This document shows, one piece after another, positions 23,715 to 31,652 of a stretch of 42,206 nucleotides of DNA; the stretch's first letter is position 1; every line of letters starts with the position of its first letter. Below the pieces are notes generated by a model. The model did not search any database and was not told the DNA's origin. It saw only the letters and a list, made by a program, of their open reading frames with translations. This DNA is from Lachnospiraceae bacterium. GTDB lineage: Bacteria > Bacillota > Clostridia > Lachnospirales > Lachnospiraceae. The stretch spans positions 1-42,206 of the forward strand of contig JAFOEY010000029.1 of NCBI GenBank assembly GCA_017387565.1, written 5' to 3'. Position numbers and translations under genes: made by a program.

Positions 23715-23740
23715 TTCAGGCTCACGACAATCCGAGAATT

Positions 23741-23776
23741 AGGCTATCGCAAAGGAATTTGCGACAGCCTTTCTTA
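23741..23776 (+). terminator. Rho-independent terminator after crh
   Basis: AGGCTATCGCAAA pairs with TTTGCGACAGCCT around GGAA with one mismatch and is followed by TTCTT. It lies 27 bases after the crh stop and should end the murB-whiA-crh transcript. Confidence 0.75.
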
Positions 23777-23908
23777 AGTTATAGCGTTATGTCTCCTTCG
23801 GCTTGTATTATATGAAATTATGACAACATGATTCTGATAAAATGGAGTTGGATGTAGTATATTACAATTGGATGCGTTTAATTGAAATTTGATGAAAGGA
23901 TGATGTTT

Positions 23909-24850
23909 TTGGAAAAGAAATTACTTTTTGTGTATAACCCCCGTGCAGGAAAAGCAATGATAAAAAATCATTTACTCGAAATTATCGATATCTTCACTAA
24001 AGGTGGTTATGAGGTGACGGTTCATCCGACACAGGCTTGTATGGATGCTACCAATGTGGTAATTGAAAAGGCAACCGGATTCGATCTCATTGTCTGCAGT
24101 GGCGGTGATGGGACGATGGATGAAGTTGTGACGGGGATGCTTCAATTAGATAAAAAAATTCCGATTGGATATATTCCTGCCGGCTCTACCAATGATTTTG
24201 CCAGATCTCTTCGGATTTCCAATGATATGACAAAAGCAGCACGCGAGATTGTAGACGGCAGATTTTATCCCTGTGATGCCGGCAGTTTTAATGATACCTA
24301 TTTCATATATGTAGCCGCATTCGGTCTTTTTACAGATGTTTCTTATGAGACTGACCAGCATATTAAAAATGTTTTGGGGCATGCGGCTTATCTTTTGGAA
24401 GGCGCCAAAAGGCTGAGTTCGGTTACCAGTTACGAAATGAAAATTCTGTGTGACGGACAGGTATATGAAGGCGAATATATTTACGGTATGGTAACCAATT
24501 CGCGCTCGGTCGGGGGATTCTCCAAGCTGACAGGAAAAACCGTTGATTTAAATGACGGGTATTTTGAAGTATGTTTAATTAAACGCCCCCGTAATATTAA
24601 TGAATTGAATCAGATAATTATTGCCATTCTGGATGATAAGGTTGATTCGGAGTATATGCAGTGCTTTAAGGCACAGCAGATTGAATTTCGCTGTCAGGTG
24701 GAAGTTCCGTGGACTTTGGATGGTGAAAACGGAGGAAAACACACGAATGTCAAGATAAGAAATGAATTCCAGGCTTTGGATTTAATCATTCCGTCTGTTG
24801 AGGCAGTTGCACAGGCAGGATATGTGAAAGAGGAGAATTTTCTTTTTTGA
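23909..24850 (+). CDS. Diacylglycerol/lipid kinase family protein (YegS/BmrU-like)
   Basis: This protein of about 313 residues belongs to the lipid kinase superfamily. Visible motifs are VYNPRAGKA at the N-terminus, the ATP-binding GGDGTMDEVV and PAGSTNDFARS; the C-terminal domain includes PWTLDGENGG. Members phosphorylate diacylglycerol or related lipids, and the exact lipid is unknown here. I chose the TTG at 23909 because AAAGGATGA lies five bases upstream. The ATG at 23900 and TTG at 23882 are in-frame alternatives. Confidence 0.88.
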   Translation: MEKKLLFVYNPRAGKAMIKNHLLEIIDIFTKGGYEVTVHPTQACMDATNVVIEKATGFDLIVCSGGDGTMDEVVTGMLQLDKKIPIGYIPAGSTNDFARSLRISNDMTKAAREIVDGRFYPCDAGSFNDTYFIYVAAFGLFTDVSYETDQHIKNVLGHAAYLLEGAKRLSSVTSYEMKILCDGQVYEGEYIYGMVTNSRSVGGFSKLTGKTVDLNDGYFEVCLIKRPRNINELNQIIIAILDDKVDSEYMQCFKAQQIEFRCQVEVPWTLDGENGGKHTNVKIRNEFQALDLIIPSVEAVAQAGYVKEENFLF

Positions 24851-24871
24851 TATTCCATTTTAAAAAAAAGT

Positions 24872-24908
24872 GCGCTATAATAAGCGCAAGAGCGCGTACT
24901 TATTGCGC
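24872..24908 (+). promoter_or_regulatory. Dyad containing a -10 box upstream of the aldolase gene
   Basis: GCGC-TAT-AATAAG-CGC and GCG-CTTATT-GCGC form a broken inverted repeat, and TATAAT (24876-24881) lies inside its left arm. No good -35 box is seen at the right distance. A regulator binding the dyad would cover the promoter. This is a sequence observation only. Confidence 0.35.
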
Positions 24909-24939
24909 GTATTTAAAGTATAAACGGAGGTAATTTAAA

Positions 24940-25806
24940 ATGGCATTAGTTTCAGCAACAGAAATGCTCAAAAAAGCAAAAGCAGGCCACTATGCAGTAG
25001 GTCAGTTCAACATCAACAACTTAGAGTGGACAAAAGCTATCTTATTAACAGCTCAGGAATGCAATTCACCTGTCATCCTCGGTGTATCTGAAGGCGCAGG
25101 CAAATATATGGGCGGTTACGATGTTGTTATGGGTATGGTTAATGGATTAATCAAAGACCAGAACATCACAGTTCCTGTAGCAGTACATCTTGACCATGGT
25201 TCATATGACCACTGCTATAAATGTATCGAAGCAGGATTTTCATCAATCATGTTTGACGGATCTCATTTCGCAATCGATGAAAACATTGCAAAGACAACAG
25301 AATTAGTAAAAGCTGCTCATGACAAGGGAATCTCTATCGAAGCTGAAGTTGGTTCTATCGGTGGTGAAGAAGATGGTGTTGTAGGTATGGGCGAATGTGC
25401 AGATCCTGCAGAATGCAAACAGATCGCTGATTTAGGAGTAGACTTCTTAGCAGCAGGTATTGGTAACATCCATGGAAAATATCCTGCAAACTGGGCTGGA
25501 TTACAGTTTGACGTTTTAGATGCTATTCAGCAGAAAACCGGAGATCTTCCTTTAGTTCTTCACGGTGGTACAGGTATTCCGGATGACATGATCAAAAAAG
25601 CAATCGACCTTGGTGTTGCTAAAATCAACGTTAATACAGAATGCCAGTTAGTATTTGCAGATGCTACACGTAAATACATCGAAGCAGGCAAAGACTTAGA
25701 AGGAAAAGGATTTGATCCTCGTAAGTTATTAGCACCCGGTTTTGATGCAATCAAAGCTAAAGTAAAAGAAAAAATGGAATTATTTGGATCTGTTGGACAG
25801 GCTTAA
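24940..25806 (+). CDS. fba: Class II fructose-bisphosphate aldolase
   Basis: This 288-residue zinc enzyme splits fructose 1,6-bisphosphate in glycolysis. Zinc ligands and catalytic segments are visible in HLDHGSYDH, DGSHFAIDEN, AEVGSIGGEEDG, GIGNIHGKYP and LHGGTGIP; the phosphate-binding region is KINVNTECQ. Codon choice is strongly biased (many ATC, AAC, TTC, GCA) compared with neighbouring genes, as expected of a highly expressed glycolytic gene. The start follows CGGAGGTAATTTAAA. Tagatose-bisphosphate specificity is possible within the same fold but unlikely given the context. A terminator follows at once. Confidence 0.94.
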   Translation: MALVSATEMLKKAKAGHYAVGQFNINNLEWTKAILLTAQECNSPVILGVSEGAGKYMGGYDVVMGMVNGLIKDQNITVPVAVHLDHGSYDHCYKCIEAGFSSIMFDGSHFAIDENIAKTTELVKAAHDKGISIEAEVGSIGGEEDGVVGMGECADPAECKQIADLGVDFLAAGIGNIHGKYPANWAGLQFDVLDAIQQKTGDLPLVLHGGTGIPDDMIKKAIDLGVAKINVNTECQLVFADATRKYIEAGKDLEGKGFDPRKLLAPGFDAIKAKVKEKMELFGSVGQA

Positions 25807-25868
25807 GCTTAAAGCAATTTGTTTATACGGATAATAATTTTCCAAATGTGTATATTGCGCAAGAAAAC

Positions 25869-25898
25869 AAAGGCATCCCTGATCAGGGGTGCCTTTTC
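25869..25898 (+). terminator. Rho-independent terminator of the aldolase gene
   Basis: AAAGGCATCCCTGA pairs with TCAGGGGTGCCTTTT with one mismatch. It sits 63 bases after the stop codon. Confidence 0.85.
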
Positions 25899-25905
25899 TA
25901 ACTCA

Positions 25906-25966
25906 AATGACCGGTTTCAAAACTCAGACTTCGTCTTCAGACAGTTGAACCCGGTCATTATTTTTG
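25906..25966 (+). terminator. Diverged copy of the NCCGG hairpin repeat
   Basis: AATGACCGG and CCGGTCATT enclose TTCAA / TTGAA and an inner AGACTTCGTCT hairpin and are followed by ATTTTTG. The architecture matches the hairpins at 11070 and 28578 with most stem positions changed on both sides. It could back up the aldolase terminator just upstream. Confidence 0.55.
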
Positions 25967-25970
25967 TTCG

Positions 25971-26047
25971 CATATGCCACTAAGAAAGGCTCGAAACCTC
26001 GTAAAAGCCAGCGGACAAAAGATATATTGGGAACACAAATTCGAAAA
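25971..26047. repeat. Remnant of the GGATTTGTGTT repeat family
   Basis: GCATATGCCACTAAGAAAGG ... GACAAAAGATATATTGGGAACACAAATTCGAAAA matches the right half of the element at 11250-11395. The left end is missing. It sits in the 780-base gene-free gap between fba and the amt fusion. From 26048 to 26255 the gap is AT-rich, with a TATAAT at 26187 but no good -35 box. Confidence 0.5.
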
Positions 26048-26255
26048 GGGAAAATAAAAGAAAATAGAGTGGAAAATATACAAAAAAAGTCATGAAATAC
26101 ATAAAATAGAGTGATGTTCATAGTTTATTTACAATTTTGTTGCAAAAACTTAATTTACATAACACGTTTTCGTCATTTTCCTAACATATAATAAGACTAT
26201 AAGATAAATAACTAATTGATGTGCTAATTATGTTATTAAAACTTTTTCATAATAA

Positions 26256-26297
26256 ATGCCGGGCAACCAAATGGTGACCCGGCATCCTCCCTTTTTA
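26256..26297 (+). terminator. Strong hairpin in the fba-amt gap
   Basis: ATGCCGGG and CCCGGCAT form a perfect 8-bp stem, with ACC-AAAT-GGT inside. A short T-run (CTTTTTAG) comes six bases later. It lies upstream of the amt promoter, so it would end a transcript from further upstream or a small RNA starting near 26199. It may instead be a repeat relic. Confidence 0.45.
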
Positions 26298-26376
26298 GTG
26301 AATAATTAAAAAATACATATTATAATTCGTTTTGAAATTTATATGGATTGTATCGACATAAATACAATTTTTCCAG

Positions 26377-26405
26377 TTGACTTTTTAAAAGTTCTGCTCT
26401 ATACT
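26377..26405 (+). promoter_or_regulatory. Promoter for the amt-glnB fusion gene
   Basis: TTGACT and TATACT are separated by exactly 17 bases, one of the best promoter matches in the window. Transcription would begin near 26412, leaving a leader of about 175 bases that contains two terminator-like hairpins before the gene. Confidence 0.7.
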
Positions 26406-26416
26406 CAACATTAAGC

Positions 26417-26454
26417 AAGGGCGCTGAAGTAAATTCAGTGCCTTTTTTCTTTTT
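26417..26454 (+). terminator. Leader terminator 1 (attenuator) of amt
   Basis: A 12-bp stem (26417-26428 with 26434-26445, one G-U pair) closes on the loop GTAAA and runs into TTTTTTCTTTTT. It begins about five bases after the predicted transcript start, so most transcripts would stop here unless it is prevented from forming. A competing hairpin AGC-AAGGGC-GCT (26414-26425) uses the same left arm. Confidence 0.68.
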
Positions 26455-26510
26455 GAGATACCGATACTCAGAAAGAAAGACAGAAATGTTCTGTATAGTA
26501 AACAAAGGGT

Positions 26511-26565
26511 TAAAGTTTGTTACCACAAAGGCGTGGCTGTTGTGTGTAATAGACTTTATTTTTTT
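26511..26565 (+). terminator. Leader terminator 2 of amt
   Basis: A 13-bp stem pairs 26511-26523 with 26546-26558, with two G-U pairs, followed by seven T residues. Its loop contains CCAC-AAAGGC-GTGG, a small hairpin with a six-base loop. It ends 22 bases before the amt start codon and would block entry into the gene. Confidence 0.6.
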
Positions 26566-26587
26566 GTTCAATGAGGAGGAATGATTT

Positions 26588-28360
26588 ATGACAGAAGAGA
26601 TTTTTGAGGCCGTAAACGGTCAAGTGTTCGGTGTCTGGTTTTTAATCGGTACCGCACTGGTATTCTGGATGCAGGCAGGTTTTGCCATGGTGGAAGCCGG
26701 ATTTACCAGAGCAAAAAATGCAGGTAACATTATTATGAAAAACCTGATGGATTTCTGTATCGGTACAGTAACATTCATCTTAATCGGTTTTAGCTTGTTG
26801 TTGGGAGAAGATTTGATGGGCTTTATCGGTAAACCCGGATTTGATATCTTCACAAACTACGCAAATTTTGATTGGTCTAACTTCGTATTTAACTTGGTGT
26901 TCTGTGCAACCACAGCAACCATCGTTTCCGGAGCAATGGCTGAAAGAACAAAATTCTTATCATATTGTGTATACTCCGGTGTTATTTCCGCTTTGATTTA
27001 TCCGATTGAAGCACACTGGATCTGGGGCGGCGGCTGGTTAGCTCAGTTAGGCTTCCATGATTTTGCCGGTTCTTGTGCCATCCATATGGTTGGTGGTCTT
27101 GCCGCTTTAGTAGGTGCAGCAATTCTTGGACCCCGTATTGGTAAATTCCAGAAAGATAAAGATGGTAAAGTTATTAAAGTAAATGCTTTCCCCGGTCATA
27201 ACTTACCGATTGGTGCACTTGGTGTTTTCATTCTCTGGTTAGGCTGGTATGGATTTAACGGTGCTGCTGCAACAAGTGTGGAACAGCTTGGATCTATCTT
27301 TGTTACAACAACAATTGCACCTGCAATCGCAACTGTAACATGTATGATTTTCACTTGGATTAAATATGGCAAACCCGATGTTTCCATGTGCTTAAATGCA
27401 TCTTTGGCAGGTTTGGTAGCAATTACAGCTCCTTGTGATGTAACTGATGGATTTGGTGCAATTGTAATCGGTATTGTTGCCGGATTACTGGTTTGCTTTG
27501 GTGTATGGCTCTTAGATTACAAATTACATATCGATGATCCCGTTGGTGCTGTTGCCGTTCACTGTATGAATGGTATCTGGGGAACCTTATCAGTTGGTTT
27601 ATTTGCAACCAATTCTGCTCCTGGTTACAGCATTGCCAATGCAGACGGAAAAGAATTAGTAGGTCTGTTCTACGGCGGTGGATTTGAATTATTGGGATTA
27701 CAGTTTATCGGATTTATTTCTGTTGCAGCATGGGCAGTTATTACCATGATTATTGTATTCCTGATTATTAAAGCAATCTTTGGATTAAGAGTTTCCGAAG
27801 AAGAAGAAATCATTGGTCTGGATGCAAAAGAACATGGTTTACCGAGTGCATATGCAGGCTTCTCTATCATGGATATTTCCAACACCATGACAATGGAAGT
27901 AAATGCTAACACAAATCTTGGTACAGACGATTACGACGAAGCTTCTGAAGCAGCTAAGAATGCAGCAGTTTCTGTTGCAAAAGCACCTGATTTGGTACCT
28001 GCTTCCGGAATTTATAAAGTTGTTATTGTTGCAAAATTGTCAAGATATGAAGCTGTTAAGAAAGCAATGAACGACCTTGGTGTAACCGGTATGACGGTAA
28101 CACAGGTTATGGGTTGTGGTATCCAGAAAGGTGCCGGCGAGAAATACCGTGGTGTTGAAGTGGATGCAACCTTACTTCCTAAAGTAAAAATCGAAGTAGT
28201 TGTCAGTGCTATTCCTGTTGATGATGTCATCGCAGCTGCGAAAAAAGCACTCTATACAGGACATATCGGAGATGGCAAAATCTTCGTATACAATGTTGAT
28301 AAAGTAGTTAAAATCCGTACAGGAGAAGAAAACTTTGCAGCATTACAGGATGTTGAATAA
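26588..28360 (+). CDS. amt: Ammonium transporter fused to a PII signal domain (Amt-GlnB)
   Basis: This 590-residue protein joins two modules. Residues 1 to about 405 form an Amt/Rh-type ammonium channel with eleven predicted helices and family segments WMQAGFAMVEAGF, AHWIWGGGWL, DFAGSCAIHMVGG and HCMNGIWGTLSVG, including the pore histidines. A hydrophilic linker (about 406-473) leads to a complete PII/GlnB domain (about 474-588) with a T-loop of normal length (GIQKGAGEKYRGVEVD, Tyr retained) and the ATP-binding segments LPKVKIEVVV and GDGKIFV..KVVKIRTGE. In most bacteria PII is separate and plugs the channel. Here regulation would act in cis. The start has a TGAGGAGGAATGATTT site. The leader carries two terminators. 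Confidence 0.95.
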   Translation: MTEEIFEAVNGQVFGVWFLIGTALVFWMQAGFAMVEAGFTRAKNAGNIIMKNLMDFCIGTVTFILIGFSLLLGEDLMGFIGKPGFDIFTNYANFDWSNFVFNLVFCATTATIVSGAMAERTKFLSYCVYSGVISALIYPIEAHWIWGGGWLAQLGFHDFAGSCAIHMVGGLAALVGAAILGPRIGKFQKDKDGKVIKVNAFPGHNLPIGALGVFILWLGWYGFNGAAATSVEQLGSIFVTTTIAPAIATVTCMIFTWIKYGKPDVSMCLNASLAGLVAITAPCDVTDGFGAIVIGIVAGLLVCFGVWLLDYKLHIDDPVGAVAVHCMNGIWGTLSVGLFATNSAPGYSIANADGKELVGLFYGGGFELLGLQFIGFISVAAWAVITMIIVFLIIKAIFGLRVSEEEEIIGLDAKEHGLPSAYAGFSIMDISNTMTMEVNANTNLGTDDYDEASEAAKNAAVSVAKAPDLVPASGIYKVVIVAKLSRYEAVKKAMNDLGVTGMTVTQVMGCGIQKGAGEKYRGVEVDATLLPKVKIEVVVSAIPVDDVIAAAKKALYTGHIGDGKIFVYNVDKVVKIRTGEENFAALQDVE

Positions 28361-28449
28361 ACAAGCGTTTATCTAATCCCTTAGTTTAACATATACAGGG
28401 CGGGCTTCGGATGCTTCCACCATCCGGGGCTTGTTCTGTTTTTATTGTT

Positions 28450-28758
28450 GTCGCACGCTTTGCCCTTTCCGGGATGCGAAATGGAGCGGGGACGGGCTTG
28501 CGACGATGACTGCCGAGTTCGGACTACACAAATTTTTCTAGCACTTCTAAGAGGCAAAAAATACAAAGTAACGATTAAATGCCGGATTTCAAACGCAGAC
28601 CTAAAGGTCTTTGAACGGTGAAATCCGGCATTATTTTTTGTATTTTTTGCCTCTAAGAAGTGCACGAAAAACTTGCCAAGTAGTTCGAACTTCGGCAGTC
28701 ATCGTCGCAAGCCCGTCCCCGCTCCATTTCGCATCCCGGAAAGGGCAAAGCGTGCGAC
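28450..28758. repeat. 309-bp palindrome with perfect 67-bp arms
   Basis: Positions 28450-28516 are the exact reverse complement of 28692-28758. The inner flanks CTTCTAAGAGGCAAAAAATAC and its partner are also complementary, and the centre (28578-28632) is the AATGCCGGATTTC / GAAATCCGGCATT hairpin also found at 11070. The arms are visibly GC-richer than the surrounding genes. It fills most of the 413-base gap between the convergent amt and cyclophilin genes, which holds no other gene, and can act as a terminator in both directions. Confidence 0.85.
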
Positions 28759-28773
28759 GGGAGTACAGAGAGG

Positions 28774-29295
28774 TTACATTTTTTCGGGTTCGGGATAGTC
28801 GATTCCAAAGGTGTCGACTGTCATGGATTTGATTTTCTGGTCCTCGAGAGGGCGGTCAGAATAATCGGTGGGTGTTTCGGCAATTTTATTTACAACATCC
28901 ATACCTTCTGTAATTTTGCCAAATGCAGCATATGCTCCGTCTAAGTGGGGAGATGTTTTGTGCATGATGAAGAACTGACTGCCGGCAGAATTGGGCATCA
29001 TGGATCTTGCCATGGATAAAACACCTTCTGTATGTTTTAAGTCATTTTTGAAACCGTTTTGCGAAAATTCGCCTTTGATGGAATAGCCGGGGCCACCCAT
29101 TCCGGTTCCTTCGGGGCATCCGCCCTGAATCATAAAACCACGGATAACTCTGTGGAAAATGAGACCGTCATAATAACCTTTTTTAATTAAGCTGATAAAA
29201 TTGTTTACGGAAATCGGTGCAATTTCAGGATATAATTCTGCTTTCATAACATCGCCGTTTTCCATGGTAATGGTAACAATCGGATTTTGTGCCAT
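28774..29295 (-). CDS. Peptidyl-prolyl cis-trans isomerase, cyclophilin type
   Basis: This 173-residue protein is a cytoplasmic cyclophilin that speeds proline isomerisation during protein folding. The catalytic Arg lies in IFHRVIRGFMIQGGCP, and further active-site segments are MARSMMPNSAGSQFFI and LDGAYAAFGK. No signal peptide is present. The start is supported by GGAGGT eight bases upstream on the - strand. It converges with amt and its 3' end abuts the large palindrome. The MITE copy at 29339-29491 lies in its upstream region. Confidence 0.95.
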   Translation of the reverse strand: MAQNPIVTITMENGDVMKAELYPEIAPISVNNFISLIKKGYYDGLIFHRVIRGFMIQGGCPEGTGMGGPGYSIKGEFSQNGFKNDLKHTEGVLSMARSMMPNSAGSQFFIMHKTSPHLDGAYAAFGKITEGMDVVNKIAETPTDYSDRPLEDQKIKSMTVDTFGIDYPEPEKM

Positions 29296-29338
29296 TTTTA
29301 TACCTCCTGTTTGTTTCTTTTGCCGGAATCATATATAA

Positions 29339-29491
29339 TGATACCAACGGAATGCTGCGCACTTTGTGCTCTTGCAATCCGTAAACAATCGAAATTCGCC
29401 CTAATCGGGCTACTTTCTCATGTTTTGCGGGTCCCAAAGTCATACTTTTTCATGCAAGCATGAAAAGTATGACCTTTTGACCCTGGTATCA
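29339..29491 (-). mobile_element. MITE-like element, short form (153 bp)
   Basis: This is a reversed copy of the element at 17192. It begins at the inner TGATACCAACGG and ends CCCTGGTATCA, lacking the 32-base terminal module. It is flanked by TATAA on both sides (29334-29338 and 29492-29496), a candidate 5-bp target duplication. It lies between the divergent cyclophilin and acetyltransferase genes and probably contributes to their promoter region. Confidence 0.78.
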
Positions 29492-29575
29492 TATAATGAT
29501 TTTATATCCGGAATCTTATCTTATTCTAACGAAAAAAGGACCGGATGTAAAGAAACAGCCCGGAGTAAATGCAAA

Positions 29576-30547
29576 ATGGCAGATAAACTGTTAGAAATAC
29601 AAACAGAACACCAATCAGAAATAGTGATAGAAGAACAAACAGAAGAACAAAAAGAAGTGCAAACAAAAGAACCGTCGGAAAAAGGAGATGAGGTTCGAAT
29701 CCGATGCCTGGTTGTAATTTTTTCCGATAGGGTATCCGATATTCAGGAGACTGCATTAAAAGAAACACTTTCTAAAGTACATGCAATGAAATTTTGCAAG
29801 ATGTCTGCAGAAGAATTTTGGGAGATGTATACAGTTTTTGAAAAAGGGACTGAGCATGATTTTTGCATTACTGACTTTCCGGATATCTGCAGAATGGCTC
29901 AGGAGAGAGGAGTTCCTTCATTATTATATTTACATGAGGGGAATAAAGAGGAATCGATGACACAAATTCCATATGCGATAATGGACCTGGAAAGTATCGA
30001 TTATGAATATCTTTGTAATGTATATAAACGGTTTTATTATATACCATGGACCATACTTGAGACAAAACGTTGTATTTTGCGGGAAATGGCGGAGGATGAT
30101 CTGGATGCTTTATATGAGGTGTACAAGGATCCGGAAGTGAGCAGATATACCGAAAATCTGTACGAAGATCGGGAAAAAGAACTGGCCTATATCCAGGATT
30201 ATATTGAACATGTTTACCGTATGTGTGGACTGGGAATTTGGGTCATTGTATTAAAAGAGACGGATACTATTATCGGAAGAGCCGGTCTGGCTTGGAGGGA
30301 CGGATATGATACTCCGGAAATCGGATTTGTGATTGCAAAAGATTACCAGAGACAGGGGTATGCATTTGAGGTCTGCGATGCCATTCTTCATTATTGTAAA
30401 GAGATTGACCTAAAGACGATTCGCGTCTTGTATCAGAAAGAGAATACGGCATCGGATAAACTTTGTAAAAAACTCGGCTTTGAAGTAAAAAGAGAATTTG
30501 AAGCAGATGGAAAGCAGATGATAGATGCAATTAAAAGACTTTCGTAA
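29576..30547 (+). CDS. GNAT acetyltransferase with an uncharacterised N-terminal domain
   Basis: The protein has 323 residues from the chosen ATG. Residues 1-40 are Glu/Gln/Thr-rich and probably disordered. Residues about 40-160 form a folded region (VRIRCLVVIFSD, DICRMAQERGVPSLLYL) that I do not recognise. Residues about 165-320 are a RimJ/RimL-like GNAT domain: LETKRCILREMAEDD, EIGFVIAKDYQRQGYAFEV (acetyl-CoA binding) and TASDKLCKKLGFEV. The substrate is unknown. The reading frame is open further upstream into the MITE (ATG at 29420). A CGGAG site ten bases before 29576 favours the shorter form. The sugar-sensing genes start 31 bases downstream, possibly on the same transcript. Confidence 0.8.
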   Translation: MADKLLEIQTEHQSEIVIEEQTEEQKEVQTKEPSEKGDEVRIRCLVVIFSDRVSDIQETALKETLSKVHAMKFCKMSAEEFWEMYTVFEKGTEHDFCITDFPDICRMAQERGVPSLLYLHEGNKEESMTQIPYAIMDLESIDYEYLCNVYKRFYYIPWTILETKRCILREMAEDDLDALYEVYKDPEVSRYTENLYEDREKELAYIQDYIEHVYRMCGLGIWVIVLKETDTIIGRAGLAWRDGYDTPEIGFVIAKDYQRQGYAFEVCDAILHYCKEIDLKTIRVLYQKENTASDKLCKKLGFEVKREFEADGKQMIDAIKRLS

Positions 30548-30578
30548 ATATTGATTGTCAGTTTGAGAGGATTATATT

Positions 30579-31652
30579 TTGAAAACAGATTTAAATAATT
30601 CTAAAAAAAATTTTTATACCGTTACTCCGGTCCTGTTATTGGCTTTGATGATTGCAATCAGTTTTTTGGGAGTTTATATCTTCCGTGTGCAATATGATAA
30701 AAACAACTTGCAGGAGGAAATAGAGGATTACAGAAAGTATGATAAATATTATGCCATGATTACGAGCAATGACCGCGCTGACTTTTGGCAGTCTATTTAT
30801 AGTGGTGCCAAGGCAGAAGGTGAAAATTCCAATGCCTTTGTGGAACTGTTTGCAGGAAATATTGGAACCGGATACACGATGGATCAACGACTTGATATTG
30901 CCATTGCCTCAGATGTGGATGGAATCATTCTGGAAGGTGAAGATGATATTGTCTTAAAAAGAAGCATGGAAAAAGCAATCAAAAACGGAATACCGATTGT
31001 GACGGTTTCGCAGGATATTCCTGACAGCGATCGGATTAGCTATATCGGAATCAGCCGTTATAGTCTGGGACAGACATATGGGAAAGAGACGATAAAGCTG
31101 GTTGAGCATATGTTTGCGGAAAATGAGGAGTTATATAACGAAAATACGACTCTGTCAGTATTGGTGCTGATTGGAAAGGAAGCGGATAATACCGGACAAA
31201 ATCTTTTATTGACAGGGATAAAGGAGGAAATGGCAAAAAACAGTTCTTTGGCCAATCGTGTTACTGTCAGCACATATGCCGTGGATGATTCAGGTGATTT
31301 TACTGCCGAAGAATCGATTCGGGATATCTTTATCGGACAAAAGGAAGTTCCGGATATATTAATTTGTCTCAATGAAATTCATACCAATTGTGCATATCAG
31401 GCAGTCATTGATTATAACAGAGTAGGAAAAACGAATATAATCGGATATTACGATTCGAATACCATATTAAATGCGGTACAGAAGGATATTGTTTTTTCCA
31501 CTATATCTATGGATACCGCGCAGATGGGAAGATATTGCGTGAATGCCCTGAATGATTATCTGAATGAAGGCTATGTCAGCGATTATTATGCAGTAGATAC
31601 GTATGTAGTGGGACAGGATAATATCGCTGAATATATGGAGGGAGATGAGTGA
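30579..31652 (+). CDS. Membrane-anchored sugar-binding protein (XylFII-like sensor partner)
   Basis: This 357-residue protein has the type I periplasmic-binding fold of sugar ABC systems. Segments FWQSIYSGAKAEGENSN, ASDVDGIILEGED and GIPIVTVSQD match ribose/xylose-type proteins. A hydrophobic helix at residues 14-34 has no lipobox Cys and leads into a short coiled segment (NNLQEEIEDYRKYDKYY), so it is probably tethered. The start is TTG after GAGAGGA. It overlaps the histidine kinase start by one base. In Clostridium beijerinckii, the anchored XylFII binds D-xylose and works with the kinase LytS. The position and anchoring here suggest the same job, but the sugar is not determined. Confidence 0.87.
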   Translation: MKTDLNNSKKNFYTVTPVLLLALMIAISFLGVYIFRVQYDKNNLQEEIEDYRKYDKYYAMITSNDRADFWQSIYSGAKAEGENSNAFVELFAGNIGTGYTMDQRLDIAIASDVDGIILEGEDDIVLKRSMEKAIKNGIPIVTVSQDIPDSDRISYIGISRYSLGQTYGKETIKLVEHMFAENEELYNENTTLSVLVLIGKEADNTGQNLLLTGIKEEMAKNSSLANRVTVSTYAVDDSGDFTAEESIRDIFIGQKEVPDILICLNEIHTNCAYQAVIDYNRVGKTNIIGYYDSNTILNAVQKDIVFSTISMDTAQMGRYCVNALNDYLNEGYVSDYYAVDTYVVGQDNIAEYMEGDE

